Positions 34,940-44,488 are shown, numbered from the stretch's first letter. The stretch is DNA of 64,000 bases from Bifidobacterium aemilianum (GCF_003315635.1 NZ_PDCG01000006.1:1-64000), one strand, 5' to 3'. A program made the numbers and translations. Notes: generated from the letters alone by a model not told the origin.

Positions 34940-36761
34940 GGACCCCATGGCCGCACCTACTCCCCCAGACACATCGTCCGGGGAAGAGCAGTCCCAAGGC
35001 CGGACCAACTACCTGCGCATCTGGCACAAGGACCACTGGTTCTGGCCCTATCTCAAGCAGAACAAGGGTTTGCTGGCCCTCATCTTCTTTCTGGGCACCA
35101 TCACCTTCGTGTGCGCGGCAGGACTCATGTTCACGTCAGGCTTCCTGATTAACCGGTCGGCCCGCCAGCCTTTCAATATCTTCGCCGTCTACGTGCCGGT
35201 CGTGCTGACCCGAGCCTTCGGCATCGGTCGCCCCAGTTTCAAGTATTTGGAGCGTATCAAGAGCCACAACTGGGTGCTGCAAGTGGTCTCCAAGCTGCGG
35301 GTCCAGCTCTACCGGACCCTCTCCAAAGATGCCGCCTTCCTGACTGAGCACGAGCGGACCGGTTCCATACTGGGCATGCTGGCCGATGACCTGGACCATC
35401 TGGAGAACTTCTACCTGCGGACCATCTTCCCCACCATCGTGGCCTACCTGGTTTGGATTGTGGTCACCATATCGGTCGGTGTCTTCTCGTGGACGGCTTC
35501 GCTGCTGCTCTTTGTGCTCTTCGCCCTGGTACTGATACTGATTCCGCTGGTGTCCCTGGCCTTTTCCGATGGGCTCTACGCCCGCGAGAAGGCCCTGCAG
35601 CAGAGCCAATACACCAAGGTGACCGAGTCCTACCTGGGCCTGTCCGACTGGGTCATCACCCACCGGCAGCAGGAATTCATGGAGACCGGCGCCGGGGAGT
35701 TCGCCGCAGCCCTGGCCTCCCAGGCCCGGCAGAAGCGCTTCGAGCGTTGGCGCAACTGTGTCATTCAGATGATCTTTGCGGTTATGGCCGTGGGGTTGCT
35801 GGTTGGGTCTGACCTGACCATGACCTCCTCCAAGTCCCTGGCTGATTACTCGGCCGCCGTGGTTCTGGCCCTCTTCCCCTTGATCGACTGCTTCATTGTG
35901 GTCGCCCAGGCCGTGGCCGAGGTGCCGCTTTATACAGACTCCCTCAGCCACTTGAATGACCTGAGCGACCGGGTCGAATCCAGGCAGCTGGAGCCTGTGG
36001 TCCAGCAGCAGCTGTCCGGCCCCGTCCAGACCGTGGACTTCGACCATGTGACCTTCTCTTACGGCCCTGGTCAGCCGGCCCTGCTCGAAGACTTCTCCCT
36101 GCATATCAAGGCGGGGGAGAAAGTGGCTCTGTTGGGACCCAGCGGAGAGGGTAAGACGACGATTCTGCAGCTGCTCTTGGGTGATTTGCAGCCCCAAAGT
36201 GGCCAGATACTGGTCAACGGGGTGTCAGTTGCCGCCTTGCAAGAGCAAAGACCGGACATCTTCGGCTACCTCAACCAGCAGCCCTTCCTCTTTAACACCA
36301 CCATCGCCGCCAATGTGCGCCTGGGTGCCCCTGAGGCCAGTGACGAGCAGGTCTGGGCTGCCCTGAAGGCAGTCCGGCTTGGTCAGCTGGTGGCCGCCAT
36401 GCCCCTGGGCATCGACACCCCGGTCGAGGAATCCGGTCAGCGTCTCTCAGGCGGTCAGCGTCAGCGCCTGGCCCTGGCCCGAATCGTGCTCAAGGAGAAT
36501 CCGGTCATTCTCCTTGATGAGCCCACCATCGGCCTGGACCCCATCACTGAGCGCCAGCTCATGTCCATGGTCTTCAAGGCTTGCCAGGACCGCACCCTGG
36601 TCTGGGTCACCCACCACCTGCAAGGCCTGGAATCAGCCGACCAGGTCATCTTCTTGGAGGACGGAGCCATTGCCATGCAGGGCCGTCCCGCCGACCTCTA
36701 CCGGACCAACCCCCGCTTCCGCGAACTCTACCGTCTGGACGTAGGCGACCTGAGTCGCTAA
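34917..36761 (+). CDS. cydC: CydC subunit of the CydDC thiol exporter
   Basis: The 614-residue ABC half-transporter pairs with CydD. Six membrane helices span the first ~330 residues (GTITFVCAAGLMFTSGFLI, typical of CydC). The ATPase has GPSGEGKTTILQLLLGD, RLSGGQRQRLALAR and ILLDEPTIGLD. The Walker A carries Gly-Glu before GKT, still a valid GxxxxGKT. The start is TTG at 34917 with GGAGGG 7 nt upstream, and it overlaps cydD by 23 bp. No insert is present, unlike CydD. It is the last gene of the cyd block. Confidence 0.92.
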   Translation: MTDTAISKDPMAAPTPPDTSSGEEQSQGRTNYLRIWHKDHWFWPYLKQNKGLLALIFFLGTITFVCAAGLMFTSGFLINRSARQPFNIFAVYVPVVLTRAFGIGRPSFKYLERIKSHNWVLQVVSKLRVQLYRTLSKDAAFLTEHERTGSILGMLADDLDHLENFYLRTIFPTIVAYLVWIVVTISVGVFSWTASLLLFVLFALVLILIPLVSLAFSDGLYAREKALQQSQYTKVTESYLGLSDWVITHRQQEFMETGAGEFAAALASQARQKRFERWRNCVIQMIFAVMAVGLLVGSDLTMTSSKSLADYSAAVVLALFPLIDCFIVVAQAVAEVPLYTDSLSHLNDLSDRVESRQLEPVVQQQLSGPVQTVDFDHVTFSYGPGQPALLEDFSLHIKAGEKVALLGPSGEGKTTILQLLLGDLQPQSGQILVNGVSVAALQEQRPDIFGYLNQQPFLFNTTIAANVRLGAPEASDEQVWAALKAVRLGQLVAAMPLGIDTPVEESGQRLSGGQRQRLALARIVLKENPVILLDEPTIGLDPITERQLMSMVFKACQDRTLVWVTHHLQGLESADQVIFLEDGAIAMQGRPADLYRTNPRFRELYRLDVGDLSR

Positions 36762-36855
36762 GCCGAGCCCAAACAGTTCGTCCAGCCCCAGCCCGTCTCG
36801 GCTGGTCTTGCACCTAAACGTCGCAAAATACGCATAAACGAAAGGCTGAATGACA

Positions 36856-36953
36856 ACAGAACATACGCTTGAGACAGAAGGAAATTGTACTTTAGCGGGT
36901 CTAGTCACTTTGCTCATAACAGCCAGTAGAAACATGTCTCAAACGTATGCTGT
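36856..36953. repeat. 98-bp element bounded by ~20-bp inverted repeats (MITE-like)
   Basis: The left arm (36856-36876, ACAGAACATACGCTTGAGACA with one extra AA) and the right arm (36935-36953) pair over 19 positions with a single mismatch and a 2-nt bulge. About 58 bp of AT-richer sequence lie between. It sits in the 323-bp gap between cydC and the broken Abi gene. No coding sequence is present. It could be a miniature inverted-repeat element or a long hairpin. Confidence 0.5.
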
Positions 36954-37084
36954 ACAAGCTGTGGATTTTGAATCTGAACAGCTTTCGAGTCTGTCGGATG
37001 AGGAATTGCAACATTCATCGGCTACATGAGGCCATTAAGAGTGCTGTGTTTATCCAAAGCCTTCCCAGGTGTCACGGTAATGAA

Positions 37085-38040
37085 CTACTGCCATAACTGA
37101 CTGGTAGCCCCGTTGCTGGTGCATCCTAATTCAGTATCATACCTATGGGGAATATGTGATAAATCGTTGGTGATGAGATCTTTTATCCTTGCGGGCCAAC
37201 TGCTTTGTGGTGATAAGATTGCCAGCAGGTGTGAAATCATTGTCAAAGCGCCGAGGATATGTTCGCTTTGGCCGGTTGGCAAGACGTAAAAGCCTGGGGT
37301 CGATGAGAATGCTGCTGAGCTGACGGGGATGAAACCGCGATTCCAAAGGCGAGCATGATGCATGGCCGTATTGCGGACGATGGTGAGCTGTTTGAGCCAT
37401 GAGGAGAATGGGTTGCGCCTTGGGTCGTTGTAATGGATACACAAGCCAAGGGAAGTGGTGACGGCCTGTTGGTCATCGTCAGTCAAACCAGTAAAGAGCA
37501 CTGATGAATCACGGAAATCGACCACCTCGAGCAGCAGCCAGACAGAAATGGCCGAATCATAGTGCTGTATATGATGCTTAACCGCCTCGTCGCTTTTGGC
37601 GCTGCGACTAAGTTTAGAAATGACGCTTTGCTTCCAATCAATGTAGTTGAATCCAGGTCTTAGGAAGCGGGCAGATTCGTGAGCTAGTGGATCGTGGCTC
37701 CCTAGGACGTCCGATAAATGGGCAGGCATACCAATTTAGACGCGCTCTATCCCGTCGTGTATAAGTGTGCGGGGTTTTCTGTCAAACTCATACAAGGATG
37801 CAATATCCATACAACATGTTCCCGGTTCGAATGCCTCAAGCCGTTCTGGTTCTTCCCTGACGTTTGCATGCTTAGGGTTGGTTTTCCTGAAAGGGTACGA
37901 ATATCCGCTGAGCGATAGTATCCAACGGCCGACAGCCATTGCTCGGCAAAGGGTCTGTATCAATATTGAGACCGTGTCGTTCGAGAATGACCAATTGCTC
38001 CTCGAGACTGGCATAGGGCTTGCTGTCAAGTTTCAGCGGT
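37085..38040 (-). pseudogene. Abi_2 (AbiD/AbiF-like) abortive infection gene, broken
   Basis: Abi_2 proteins stop phage spread by killing or arresting the cell; this copy cannot be translated whole. Reading the minus strand, the N-terminal SKPYASLEEQLVILERHGLN lies in one frame. AEQWLSAVGYYR follows in a second frame after a shift near 37945. SGYSYPFRK to LYEFDRKPRTLIHDGIERV lies in a third after a shift near 37910. A stop (TAA, 37736-37738) replaces what should be a Glu codon, and the C-terminal half (VLGSHDPLAHESARF, IVRNTAMHHARLWNRGF) continues in the same frame to 37085. GC content is lower than the neighbours, consistent with transfer. Confidence 0.85.
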
Positions 38041-38297
38041 CCTCTTGGCCACGAAAGAGATCCGGCCCGCAGCTTCCGTAAAGAAAGCCGGGCCGAACGA
38101 TGACGATTACCGTACCAAGTTTATAAGACAGGTGGAAGAATCCTGGCGTGTTGGGTCGAATTCAATTAGCAAAACACATTTCGCTGATCTTAGAAATACG
38201 GCAAACCCTTGAATCTGCTGGCTGTATACGGCAACAGTCAGAGTTGCTTGGTGAGTTTGCCTAATGGGTGGTGAGGAGCAAGGTGGTTCCATCGTAT

Positions 38298-38336
38298 AGG
38301 TGAGGCCTGTTGCATGTGCTGCAACAGGCCTCACCT
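38298..38336. terminator. Strong hairpin after the GH3 gene
   Basis: Perfect 17-bp arms (38298-38314 and 38320-38336) surround a 5-nt loop, 40 bp past the beta-glucosidase stop. TTATTT follows on the plus side. It separates the GH3 gene from the Abi remnant. Confidence 0.75.
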
Positions 38337-38375
38337 TATTTACTGCTTGGACTCACCCGCTGAGTGAGTCACTGG

Positions 38376-40616
38376 TTACTTAGACATTGCTGCCTTGTAG
38401 GAGGCTATCAAGTCGCGTGTAACCTGGCGACCGTCAGCGCCGCTGAAGGTGACGACCGTGCCCATGGGCATCGTGCGGAAGAGAATCATGGTGTTGGGAT
38501 CGTCTGGAAGGTGAACGCCATCCGCTGCCAATTCCTCCATTTTCTTGCTCAGAATGGGAGCCCCAATCGGATCCTCCTCCCACTCCAACATGCTGGATTC
38601 CTCGTTCAAGCGGAAGACCTTATCGTCGCCTTCAATGGTCACATCTACACGCTTGACGATTGCACGAGAAGAGGTGGCCAGCTCAATGCCATAACTACCG
38701 GCCTCGGTATGCCAGTCGTTCATGGTCCGCGACCAGTATGCAAAGTCGCGTTCGCTCAAGTCCATAGACACAGTCTTGGACTCACCGGCCCTCAGGAACA
38801 CCTTCTGGAAGGCTTTGAGCTCGTGAGAGGGGCGCTGAACGCGGGAGGCTCCGGGCGCCACGTAGACCTGCACGGTCTGTGCACCATCCACCGCCGACGT
38901 GTTCGTAACCCTAGCCCGCACCTGCACAGCATTCTTGCCAGTGTGCTCAACAGTAATGTCGCTGAGCTCAAAGCTGGAGTAAGACAGACCGAAGCCGAAG
39001 GGGAAGAGCACCGGCTTCTTGAAGCTGTCGTAGTAGCGGTAGCCCACGAAAACCCCTTCGCCATAGCGCACGTGCCCCTCTTCGCCGGGGAAGTTCATGA
39101 CGGTGGGGTCATCGCTGAGCTGGACCGGAATGGTCTGTGGCAGCTTGCCCGATGGGTTGGCCTCGCCGGTGAGCAAGTCCACTATGGCCTGACCGCCGGC
39201 CTGGCCCAGGAGCCATGCTTCGAGCACAGCCTTGGCCTGGGGCAGCCACTCGGTCAGGCTGACCACGGAACCGTTGGAGAGCACCACCACAGTGTTGGGA
39301 TTGACCTCGCTGATCTTGGCCAGGAGCTCTAGCTGCTTGGCCGGCATATCCAAACTGGTGCGGTCAAAGCCCTCAGACTCGGCATCTTCAGGCAAGCCCA
39401 GGAAGAGCACGACCTTCTGCGCCGACTGTGCCACGCACAGGGCTTCCTGGGTCAAATCTTCACTCTGGGGCGCATCGTCCAGGGTGAAGCCGGGAGCAAA
39501 GTCAACATTCCAGCCTGCGCTCTTGAATGCGTCTAAGGCATTGGTCACGACGGTGGGTGTGATGTGGGAGGAACCGCCGCCCTGGTAGCGGGGTGTGCGG
39601 GCAAACTCGCCGATAACCGCCACTTTCTCGCCCTTGTGCAGGGGTAGAATACCGTCATCGTTTTTCAACATGACCACGGATTCGCAGGCAGCCTGGCGGG
39701 CAACCTGATTGTGGGCCTGAACATCGTAGCGGTAGCCCTCTCGAGACATGGCGGGCTTGGCCTTTTCCAGCAGGTCAATCATGCCCTGGGCCATTGCGTC
39801 CAGCTGGTCCTTGCCCAGTGTGCCGGCCTGCACAGCTGCTACCACCTCATCATCGCTGCTGGAGGGGGGCATCTCAAGATTCAGGCCTGCCGCAAGCGCT
39901 GCGGCACGGTTGTGGACGGCCCCCCAGTCAGACATCACGATGCCATCAAAGCCCCATTCATCGCGCAGTATGTCGGTCAGTAGTCGGCGGTTCTCCGAGC
40001 CAAATACTCCGTTGAGCCGGTTGTAGGCGCACATGAGAGTCCAGGGCTTGGCATGCTTCACGATGTATTCAAAGGCTGGCAGGTAGATTTCGCGCAGGGT
40101 GCGTTCGTCCATGTCGGAGCTGGAGCGCAGACGCTCGGTTTCCTGGTTGTTGGCAGCGAAGTGCTTTACCGAGGTGCCGATGCCCTGGGCTTGCACGCCC
40201 TTGACGAGTTCGGCGGCCTGGTGGCCGGTGAGCACCGGGTCTTCCGACCAGTATTCGAAGTTGCGTCCACCCAAGGGGCTGCGCTTGATGTTCACGCCGG
40301 GCCCAAGAATGACGGCCACCTTCTCCTGCACGCATTCCTCTCCCATGGCCTGACCAACCTGCTCGGTCAGCTCAGGATTCCAGGAGGAGGCCAGGCCTGC
40401 GGTTGGTGGGAAGCATGTAGCTGGCACAGAGCCGTACACGTCATTGGACTTTGAGTCTTTAGCCTTACGCAGGCCGTAAGGGCCGTCAGTGATCATGTAG
40501 CCTTCCAAGCCCTGTTCGGGCAGGCCTTGGACATGCCAGGAATCCGAGCCGGACGTCAGTGATGCCTCATCCTGCAGGCTCAGGTCAGTCACATTCACGT
40601 GTGTCTGTTCAGTCAT
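38376..40616 (-). CDS. Glycoside hydrolase family 3 beta-glucosidase
   Basis: The 746-residue GH3 enzyme probably removes terminal beta-linked glucose from oligosaccharides in the cytoplasm, as no signal peptide is present. The (beta/alpha)8 domain contains KHFAANNQETERL, and IVMSDWGAVH carries the catalytic Asp nucleophile. The second domain has GGGSSH and the acid/base region VLFLGLPEDAESEGFDR. A fibronectin III-like C-terminal domain is present (FGFGLSYSSFELS onward). AAAGGA lies close before ATG 40616. It follows an MFS transporter gene on the same strand, so uptake and hydrolysis are probably coupled. The exact glycoside is not predictable. Confidence 0.93.
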   Translation of the reverse strand: MTEQTHVNVTDLSLQDEASLTSGSDSWHVQGLPEQGLEGYMITDGPYGLRKAKDSKSNDVYGSVPATCFPPTAGLASSWNPELTEQVGQAMGEECVQEKVAVILGPGVNIKRSPLGGRNFEYWSEDPVLTGHQAAELVKGVQAQGIGTSVKHFAANNQETERLRSSSDMDERTLREIYLPAFEYIVKHAKPWTLMCAYNRLNGVFGSENRRLLTDILRDEWGFDGIVMSDWGAVHNRAAALAAGLNLEMPPSSSDDEVVAAVQAGTLGKDQLDAMAQGMIDLLEKAKPAMSREGYRYDVQAHNQVARQAACESVVMLKNDDGILPLHKGEKVAVIGEFARTPRYQGGGSSHITPTVVTNALDAFKSAGWNVDFAPGFTLDDAPQSEDLTQEALCVAQSAQKVVLFLGLPEDAESEGFDRTSLDMPAKQLELLAKISEVNPNTVVVLSNGSVVSLTEWLPQAKAVLEAWLLGQAGGQAIVDLLTGEANPSGKLPQTIPVQLSDDPTVMNFPGEEGHVRYGEGVFVGYRYYDSFKKPVLFPFGFGLSYSSFELSDITVEHTGKNAVQVRARVTNTSAVDGAQTVQVYVAPGASRVQRPSHELKAFQKVFLRAGESKTVSMDLSERDFAYWSRTMNDWHTEAGSYGIELATSSRAIVKRVDVTIEGDDKVFRLNEESSMLEWEEDPIGAPILSKKMEELAADGVHLPDDPNTMILFRTMPMGTVVTFSGADGRQVTRDLIASYKAAMSK

Positions 40617-40690
40617 GATGTTCCTTTCTGCCCCCTGGCTGCTACGAGCTGTATTGCTCTCAGGATCCGGGGGAGTGCTGCTAAAATACG

Positions 40691-40704
40691 ATTCTTTAAA
40701 GAAT
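40691..40704. promoter_or_regulatory. Perfect 14-bp palindrome ATTCTTTAAAGAAT
   Basis: The self-complementary ATTCTTTAAAGAAT lies 75 bp upstream of the GH3 ATG, in the 134-bp gap between MFS and GH3 genes. Position and symmetry suit an operator for a sugar-responsive regulator. No regulator gene is adjacent. Confidence 0.4.
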
Positions 40705-40750
40705 ACTGGGATATAGTGTAGGCGCATTCCTCGATGGCTGCGGGTTTTCC

Positions 40751-42070
40751 CTACTTCACCTTGCGGATAGCCATGATGAAGAAGGTGCCTATCAGTAGGA
40801 AGACGATGGCTACTGGGAAGACCATCTGGTATCCGCCAGTTATGGCGATGACCTTGGTGGTGAAGACCGGTGCAAGCACCTGGCCTATCGTGTTCGCCAG
40901 GTTCAAAATGCCCAGGTCCTTACCGGCCTCTTCAGGGTTTGGCAGCACGTCCACGTTGAGGGCCTGGTCCACCGACATGTAGCAGCCATTGGCGATGCCT
41001 GCCAGGGCGGCGTAAATATACATACCGGTGGCGGTGGGCATGAAGATGGGGAAAGCCATGCCGATGGCGAATAGCACGGTGCTTGCTGCGACGATGATTT
41101 TGCGGCGCTGGAGGAAGTCTGAGAGTGGGCCTGATACTGCCGCGGCTGCGATTGTCGTGATAAGCGTGATGACGGCAATAATCTGCAGGGCGGTCTGTGA
41201 GTCTTCCAAACTCAAGTGAGTGTACTTCTGCAGGATGAAGAGCATGTAGCCGGAGATCATGAATGTGCCGATGATGAATACAAGACGGCCACCCAGAGCC
41301 AGGTAGAAGTCTCGGCAGCTTTTGGTGGGTGGCACGAAGGAATGGATGATCTTGCCGGTAGACACCTGTGTGGCGTTGGAGGCTGCTGAGGTCTCGCGCG
41401 GCCAGACCAACACGACGATGATGCCTGAGAAGAAGAAGATTGTCGTGCCCACGATTGCGCCAGCGTTCGGATTCGACAGGAAGAAGGACCCTACGAAAGT
41501 ACCCATCTGTTGGCCGACCATCATCCCCGCTCCGTATAGGGCGGAGAATGTGCCACGAGTAAGCTCGGGTATGCGGTCAGAGAGCACGGCGACGGCGGGG
41601 GCGATGATGCAGTTCAAACCAACCTGGACCACGCACCAGCCTGCTACTATAATCATGAAACTCTGGCTGTTGAAGGCGATGGCGTAGCCTGCTGCGGAGA
41701 TGATGCCACCCACTATAATCCAAGGCGTGCGCTTGCCTATCTTGAAGCGAGACATATCGGAAAGTGCGCCGAATATTATGTTGGCCAGCAGGGAGAAGAT
41801 GGCGCTGACCGAGTTGACTGTGCCGATAGCCCCTTCTGCTGAAATGCCGGCCATGCCGTCGAAGATGTGTGGGAGCAACACGCTTGAACCCATGAAGAAC
41901 GGGAGCGCCCACAGAATGGAAACGAGGGCGAAGCCCGAGGCAAAGCGAATACTCGCAATCTTACTTAAGGGCTTGCCGGTGTCGGGAGCTAGGTTCGCAC
42001 TGGCCGTAGCATCCAAAGGGGGTGTGGTCAGTACCTGTTCTCCTGGTTCAGAACGTTGAATACCAGTCAT
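40751..42070 (-). CDS. MFS transporter, probably for the GH3 substrate
   Basis: The 439-residue major facilitator has about 12 membrane helices. The loop 2-3 signature is seen as IIFGALSDMSRFKIGKRTPW, and DFLQRRK marks the equivalent loop in the second half. ATG 42070 has AGAGGA 7 nt upstream. The adjacent downstream beta-glucosidase suggests it imports a beta-glucoside such as cellobiose or gentiobiose, by inference only. No substrate residues are diagnostic. Confidence 0.88.
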   Translation of the reverse strand: MTGIQRSEPGEQVLTTPPLDATASANLAPDTGKPLSKIASIRFASGFALVSILWALPFFMGSSVLLPHIFDGMAGISAEGAIGTVNSVSAIFSLLANIIFGALSDMSRFKIGKRTPWIIVGGIISAAGYAIAFNSQSFMIIVAGWCVVQVGLNCIIAPAVAVLSDRIPELTRGTFSALYGAGMMVGQQMGTFVGSFFLSNPNAGAIVGTTIFFFSGIIVVLVWPRETSAASNATQVSTGKIIHSFVPPTKSCRDFYLALGGRLVFIIGTFMISGYMLFILQKYTHLSLEDSQTALQIIAVITLITTIAAAAVSGPLSDFLQRRKIIVAASTVLFAIGMAFPIFMPTATGMYIYAALAGIANGCYMSVDQALNVDVLPNPEEAGKDLGILNLANTIGQVLAPVFTTKVIAITGGYQMVFPVAIVFLLIGTFFIMAIRKVK

Positions 42071-42476
42071 GGTATCTTCCTCTCGGGTGCCAATGCGCCG
42101 TTGAATTATTATTATTTGTGTCATTGCTGTGATGCTGATTGCGTTCGTTTCAGTGAACGTAGGTACTCAGAGAATCACACTTTGCATATTCTGTCAATGC
42201 TGGTATCTGGACCTACCGAAGCCGGTGATTGTCGCATTTCCCTTATGCTTTACGGTGTGTCGAACTTTGATGATAAGAAACGCCCATGTGTAATACGTTG
42301 AAAGTCACACTGGAAATGCGCTGTTGAGGTAATGCTGACGAAGAGCGATTTCCGCCCACCTTACTGTGCCAAAACGTACGCTAGTGGGGGCTTGACACGT
42401 ATGTTGTTACATGTAGCCCATGCGGGGGTGGGATGGGACGCTGATGATAGCGGAGCGCGTATGACGCCGGGAGGTC
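42071..42476. other. Intergenic region with the promoter of the MFS-GH3 pair
   Basis: No gene is supported. Next to the MFS start the sequence is AT-rich, and CGTTC-N8-GAACG (42142-42159) is a dyad that could be an operator. The rest, towards the polyprenyl synthase stop at 42477, shows nothing recognisable. Confidence 0.45.
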
Positions 42477-43472
42477 TCAGAGCTGCTTGGTGAGTTTGTC
42501 GACCAAGCTGGTGAGGAGCTGGGCGGTGCCGGGGTTGATGGCGGTCTTGGACAGGAGGTCTTTGGCATCGGTCAGGTGGCCGCGGGCCGCGTCCTTGCTG
42601 GAGGCGATCAAATCGGGGTGGGCCTGGAGGTAGTCGACGACCAGCTGAGGGTCGTTCCGTTCCAGGGTCTTTGCGAAGGCCGGCTCGGCCTCGAGGCCCA
42701 GCAGGACCGGCAGGGTGTAGATGCCCTCGCTGATGTCCTCCAGTTTGGGCTTGCCGGAATCGTGGGCCAGGTCGAAGTCGCTGATGTCGTCCATGATCTG
42801 GAAGGCCATGCCCAAGTGCTCACCGAAGCGGGCGGCGGTATCCAGCAAGGCAGGATTCGCGCCGGATACACCAGCAGCCAGCTCGACGCCGGTCTGGGAG
42901 GCCAGGCGGAAGAGGGCTGCGGTCTTGCCGCGAATGGCCCGACCATAGTAGTCGGTCCTGATGGAAGTGTTGTGCCGGGCTGATTCCTGGAGGAGCTCGC
43001 CGCCGACGATCTCGCAGACGGTAGAGGCCTGCTGCCTGACGAATTCGGTGCTGGGGGCGATGGTGGCCATGATCTCCATGTAGCGGGAGAGAATCAAGTC
43101 GCCAAGATAGATGGCCGCCTTGTTGCCTACGACGGTGTGGGCTGTGGGCTGGTTGCGGCGGATGGCGGCGTCGTCCAGCACATCGTCATGAACCAGGGTT
43201 GCCAGGTGGAGCATCTCAATGGCTGCGGCGCCGCTGATGATTGAGGCGTGGAGGGCCTGGTCTGTGGCCGGTCTGGCAGCGGAACCGCCACCTTCCTCGT
43301 CCTGGGCCCTGGCGAAGAGCAGGACCAGGGACGCGCGAATCATTTTGCCGTGATTGCCGAGCAGCTGGCGGTAGACATCCTTGTAGGGTTCCACGGAGGT
43401 CTCCTCCGCTTCAAGCCGTTCGACGACCCGTTGCATGCCCCTGCGCAACATCTGCCGTTGCCCGTCACCCAT
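42477..43472 (-). CDS. Polyprenyl diphosphate synthase
   Basis: The 331-residue trans-isoprenyl synthase extends an allylic diphosphate with isopentenyl diphosphate. The first Asp-rich motif is LVHDDVLDDAAIRR (DDxxD) and the second is QIMDDISDFDL (DDxxD). GNHGKMIRASLVLLFA holds the conserved Lys/Arg region. The chain length (C20 or longer) cannot be read from sequence by eye. MenA lies 1.2 kb away in the same neighbourhood, which suggests the product is the side chain for menaquinone. Confidence 0.9.
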   Translation of the reverse strand: MGDGQRQMLRRGMQRVVERLEAEETSVEPYKDVYRQLLGNHGKMIRASLVLLFARAQDEEGGGSAARPATDQALHASIISGAAAIEMLHLATLVHDDVLDDAAIRRNQPTAHTVVGNKAAIYLGDLILSRYMEIMATIAPSTEFVRQQASTVCEIVGGELLQESARHNTSIRTDYYGRAIRGKTAALFRLASQTGVELAAGVSGANPALLDTAARFGEHLGMAFQIMDDISDFDLAHDSGKPKLEDISEGIYTLPVLLGLEAEPAFAKTLERNDPQLVVDYLQAHPDLIASSKDAARGHLTDAKDLLSKTAINPGTAQLLTSLVDKLTKQL

Positions 43473-43590
43473 ACCGATTCCGATCCCTAGTCCACAATTT
43501 CAAGTAATCCCCACCAATATACCAACCTTTCGTGTGGGAATCCCAGTCCCGCCTTCATACCGCTGTCAGCACCCCTCCAATGTGCTCAAA

Positions 43591-44024
43591 CTAACAATTG
43601 CGCCTGTGGACTTGTATCGTTCGGGAATGCATCCGACCGGTCTTGATGAGGGCTGAGTTCTCGCTGAAGACCTCGCGGGCGGTGGTGATGGCGTTGATGG
43701 CGCGGGGGAAGCCGACGTAGGAGACACATTGGAGAATGGTCTCCACGACTGAGTCCTTGCGCAGGCCTACATCCAAGGCCCCCTGGATGTGCACCTTGTG
43801 CTGCGGCTTGTGTCACCTTGCGTGACAAGACTGCCCAAGGTCGCCAATTCGCGTTGCTGCGGGCTGAGCCCTGGCCTGCTGTAGATGTCCCCGAAGACAA
43901 ACTCAACAATCCGCCGTCCCAGATCCGGAGCAATGTCCTGTAGGGAATCAATGACCTTCTGCCCGCCTGCACCGTCGAGGGTGGCGAGCGCTGCCAACCC
44001 TTCCTCAAAGCGTGACTGTTCCAT
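43591..44024 (-). pseudogene. Carboxymuconolactone decarboxylase (CMD) family gene, frameshifted
   Basis: The minus strand starts MEQSRFEEGLAALATLDG and reads to RELATLGSLVTQGDTSR in one frame. The family's HKVHIQGALDVGLRKDSVVE and ILQCVSYVGFPRAINAITTA continue only in another frame. Loss of one base near 43800-43815 explains this. CMD proteins are small alkylhydroperoxidase-like enzymes. The gene is divergent from a MerR gene that is also broken, so the pair probably lost its role together. Confidence 0.8.
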
Positions 44025-44054
44025 GCTGATGTTTCTTTCCTGTTCTGTCTTAAG

Positions 44055-44078
44055 TGTGGATATGCCAAACGCTCCACA
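44055..44078. promoter_or_regulatory. TGTGGA-N12-TCCACA dyad between the CMD and MerR genes
   Basis: The inverted repeat lies in the 98-bp divergent intergenic region between the CMD remnant and the MerR remnant. MerR regulators usually bind dyads between over-spaced promoter elements, so this is a plausible fossil operator. Confidence 0.45.
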
Positions 44079-44122
44079 GTGTATGGTCTGAACCAAGGCT
44101 CAGGGCAAAACGGAGGGGTTCC

Positions 44123-44488
44123 ATGCGGATTCATGAGGTGTCGTAGCGAACGGGCATGCCCATATCCACCTTGCGGTACTACGAGCGGCGCTGCATCCTC
44201 AAACCCAAGCACTCGCCGGAGGGCTACCGGGACTATGGCGATGGTGATGTGGCGTGGATATCCTTCATGCATCGGATCCCGCAAGTCGTCATGCCATTGG
44301 CGCAGGTGGATGAGTACTCCCGGCTGCGTGAGGAGGGTGATGGCACTATGCGCCAGCGGCTGGAAATGCTTGAGGAGCAGCGTGGGCTGTTGGAAGGGCG
44401 CCAGCACATGCTTGCGGAGCAGCAGGCGTTCCTGGATACGAAGATTGCGATCTACCGGAAGTCCATGCGGGCTGCCGCTGAGCATTGA
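44123..44488 (+). pseudogene. MerR family regulator with an early stop
   Basis: The frame starts at ATG 44123, 5 nt after GGAGGGG, and reads MRIHEVS, then TAG (44144-44146), then RTGMPISTLRYYERR, the MerR helix-turn-helix. A helical coiled-coil region follows (QRLEMLEEQRGLLEGRQHML) and ends at 44488. Without the stop it would be a normal ~121-residue MerR of the thiol/CMD-associated type. Translation could restart at ATG 44156 but would lose part of the DNA-binding domain. Confidence 0.8.
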
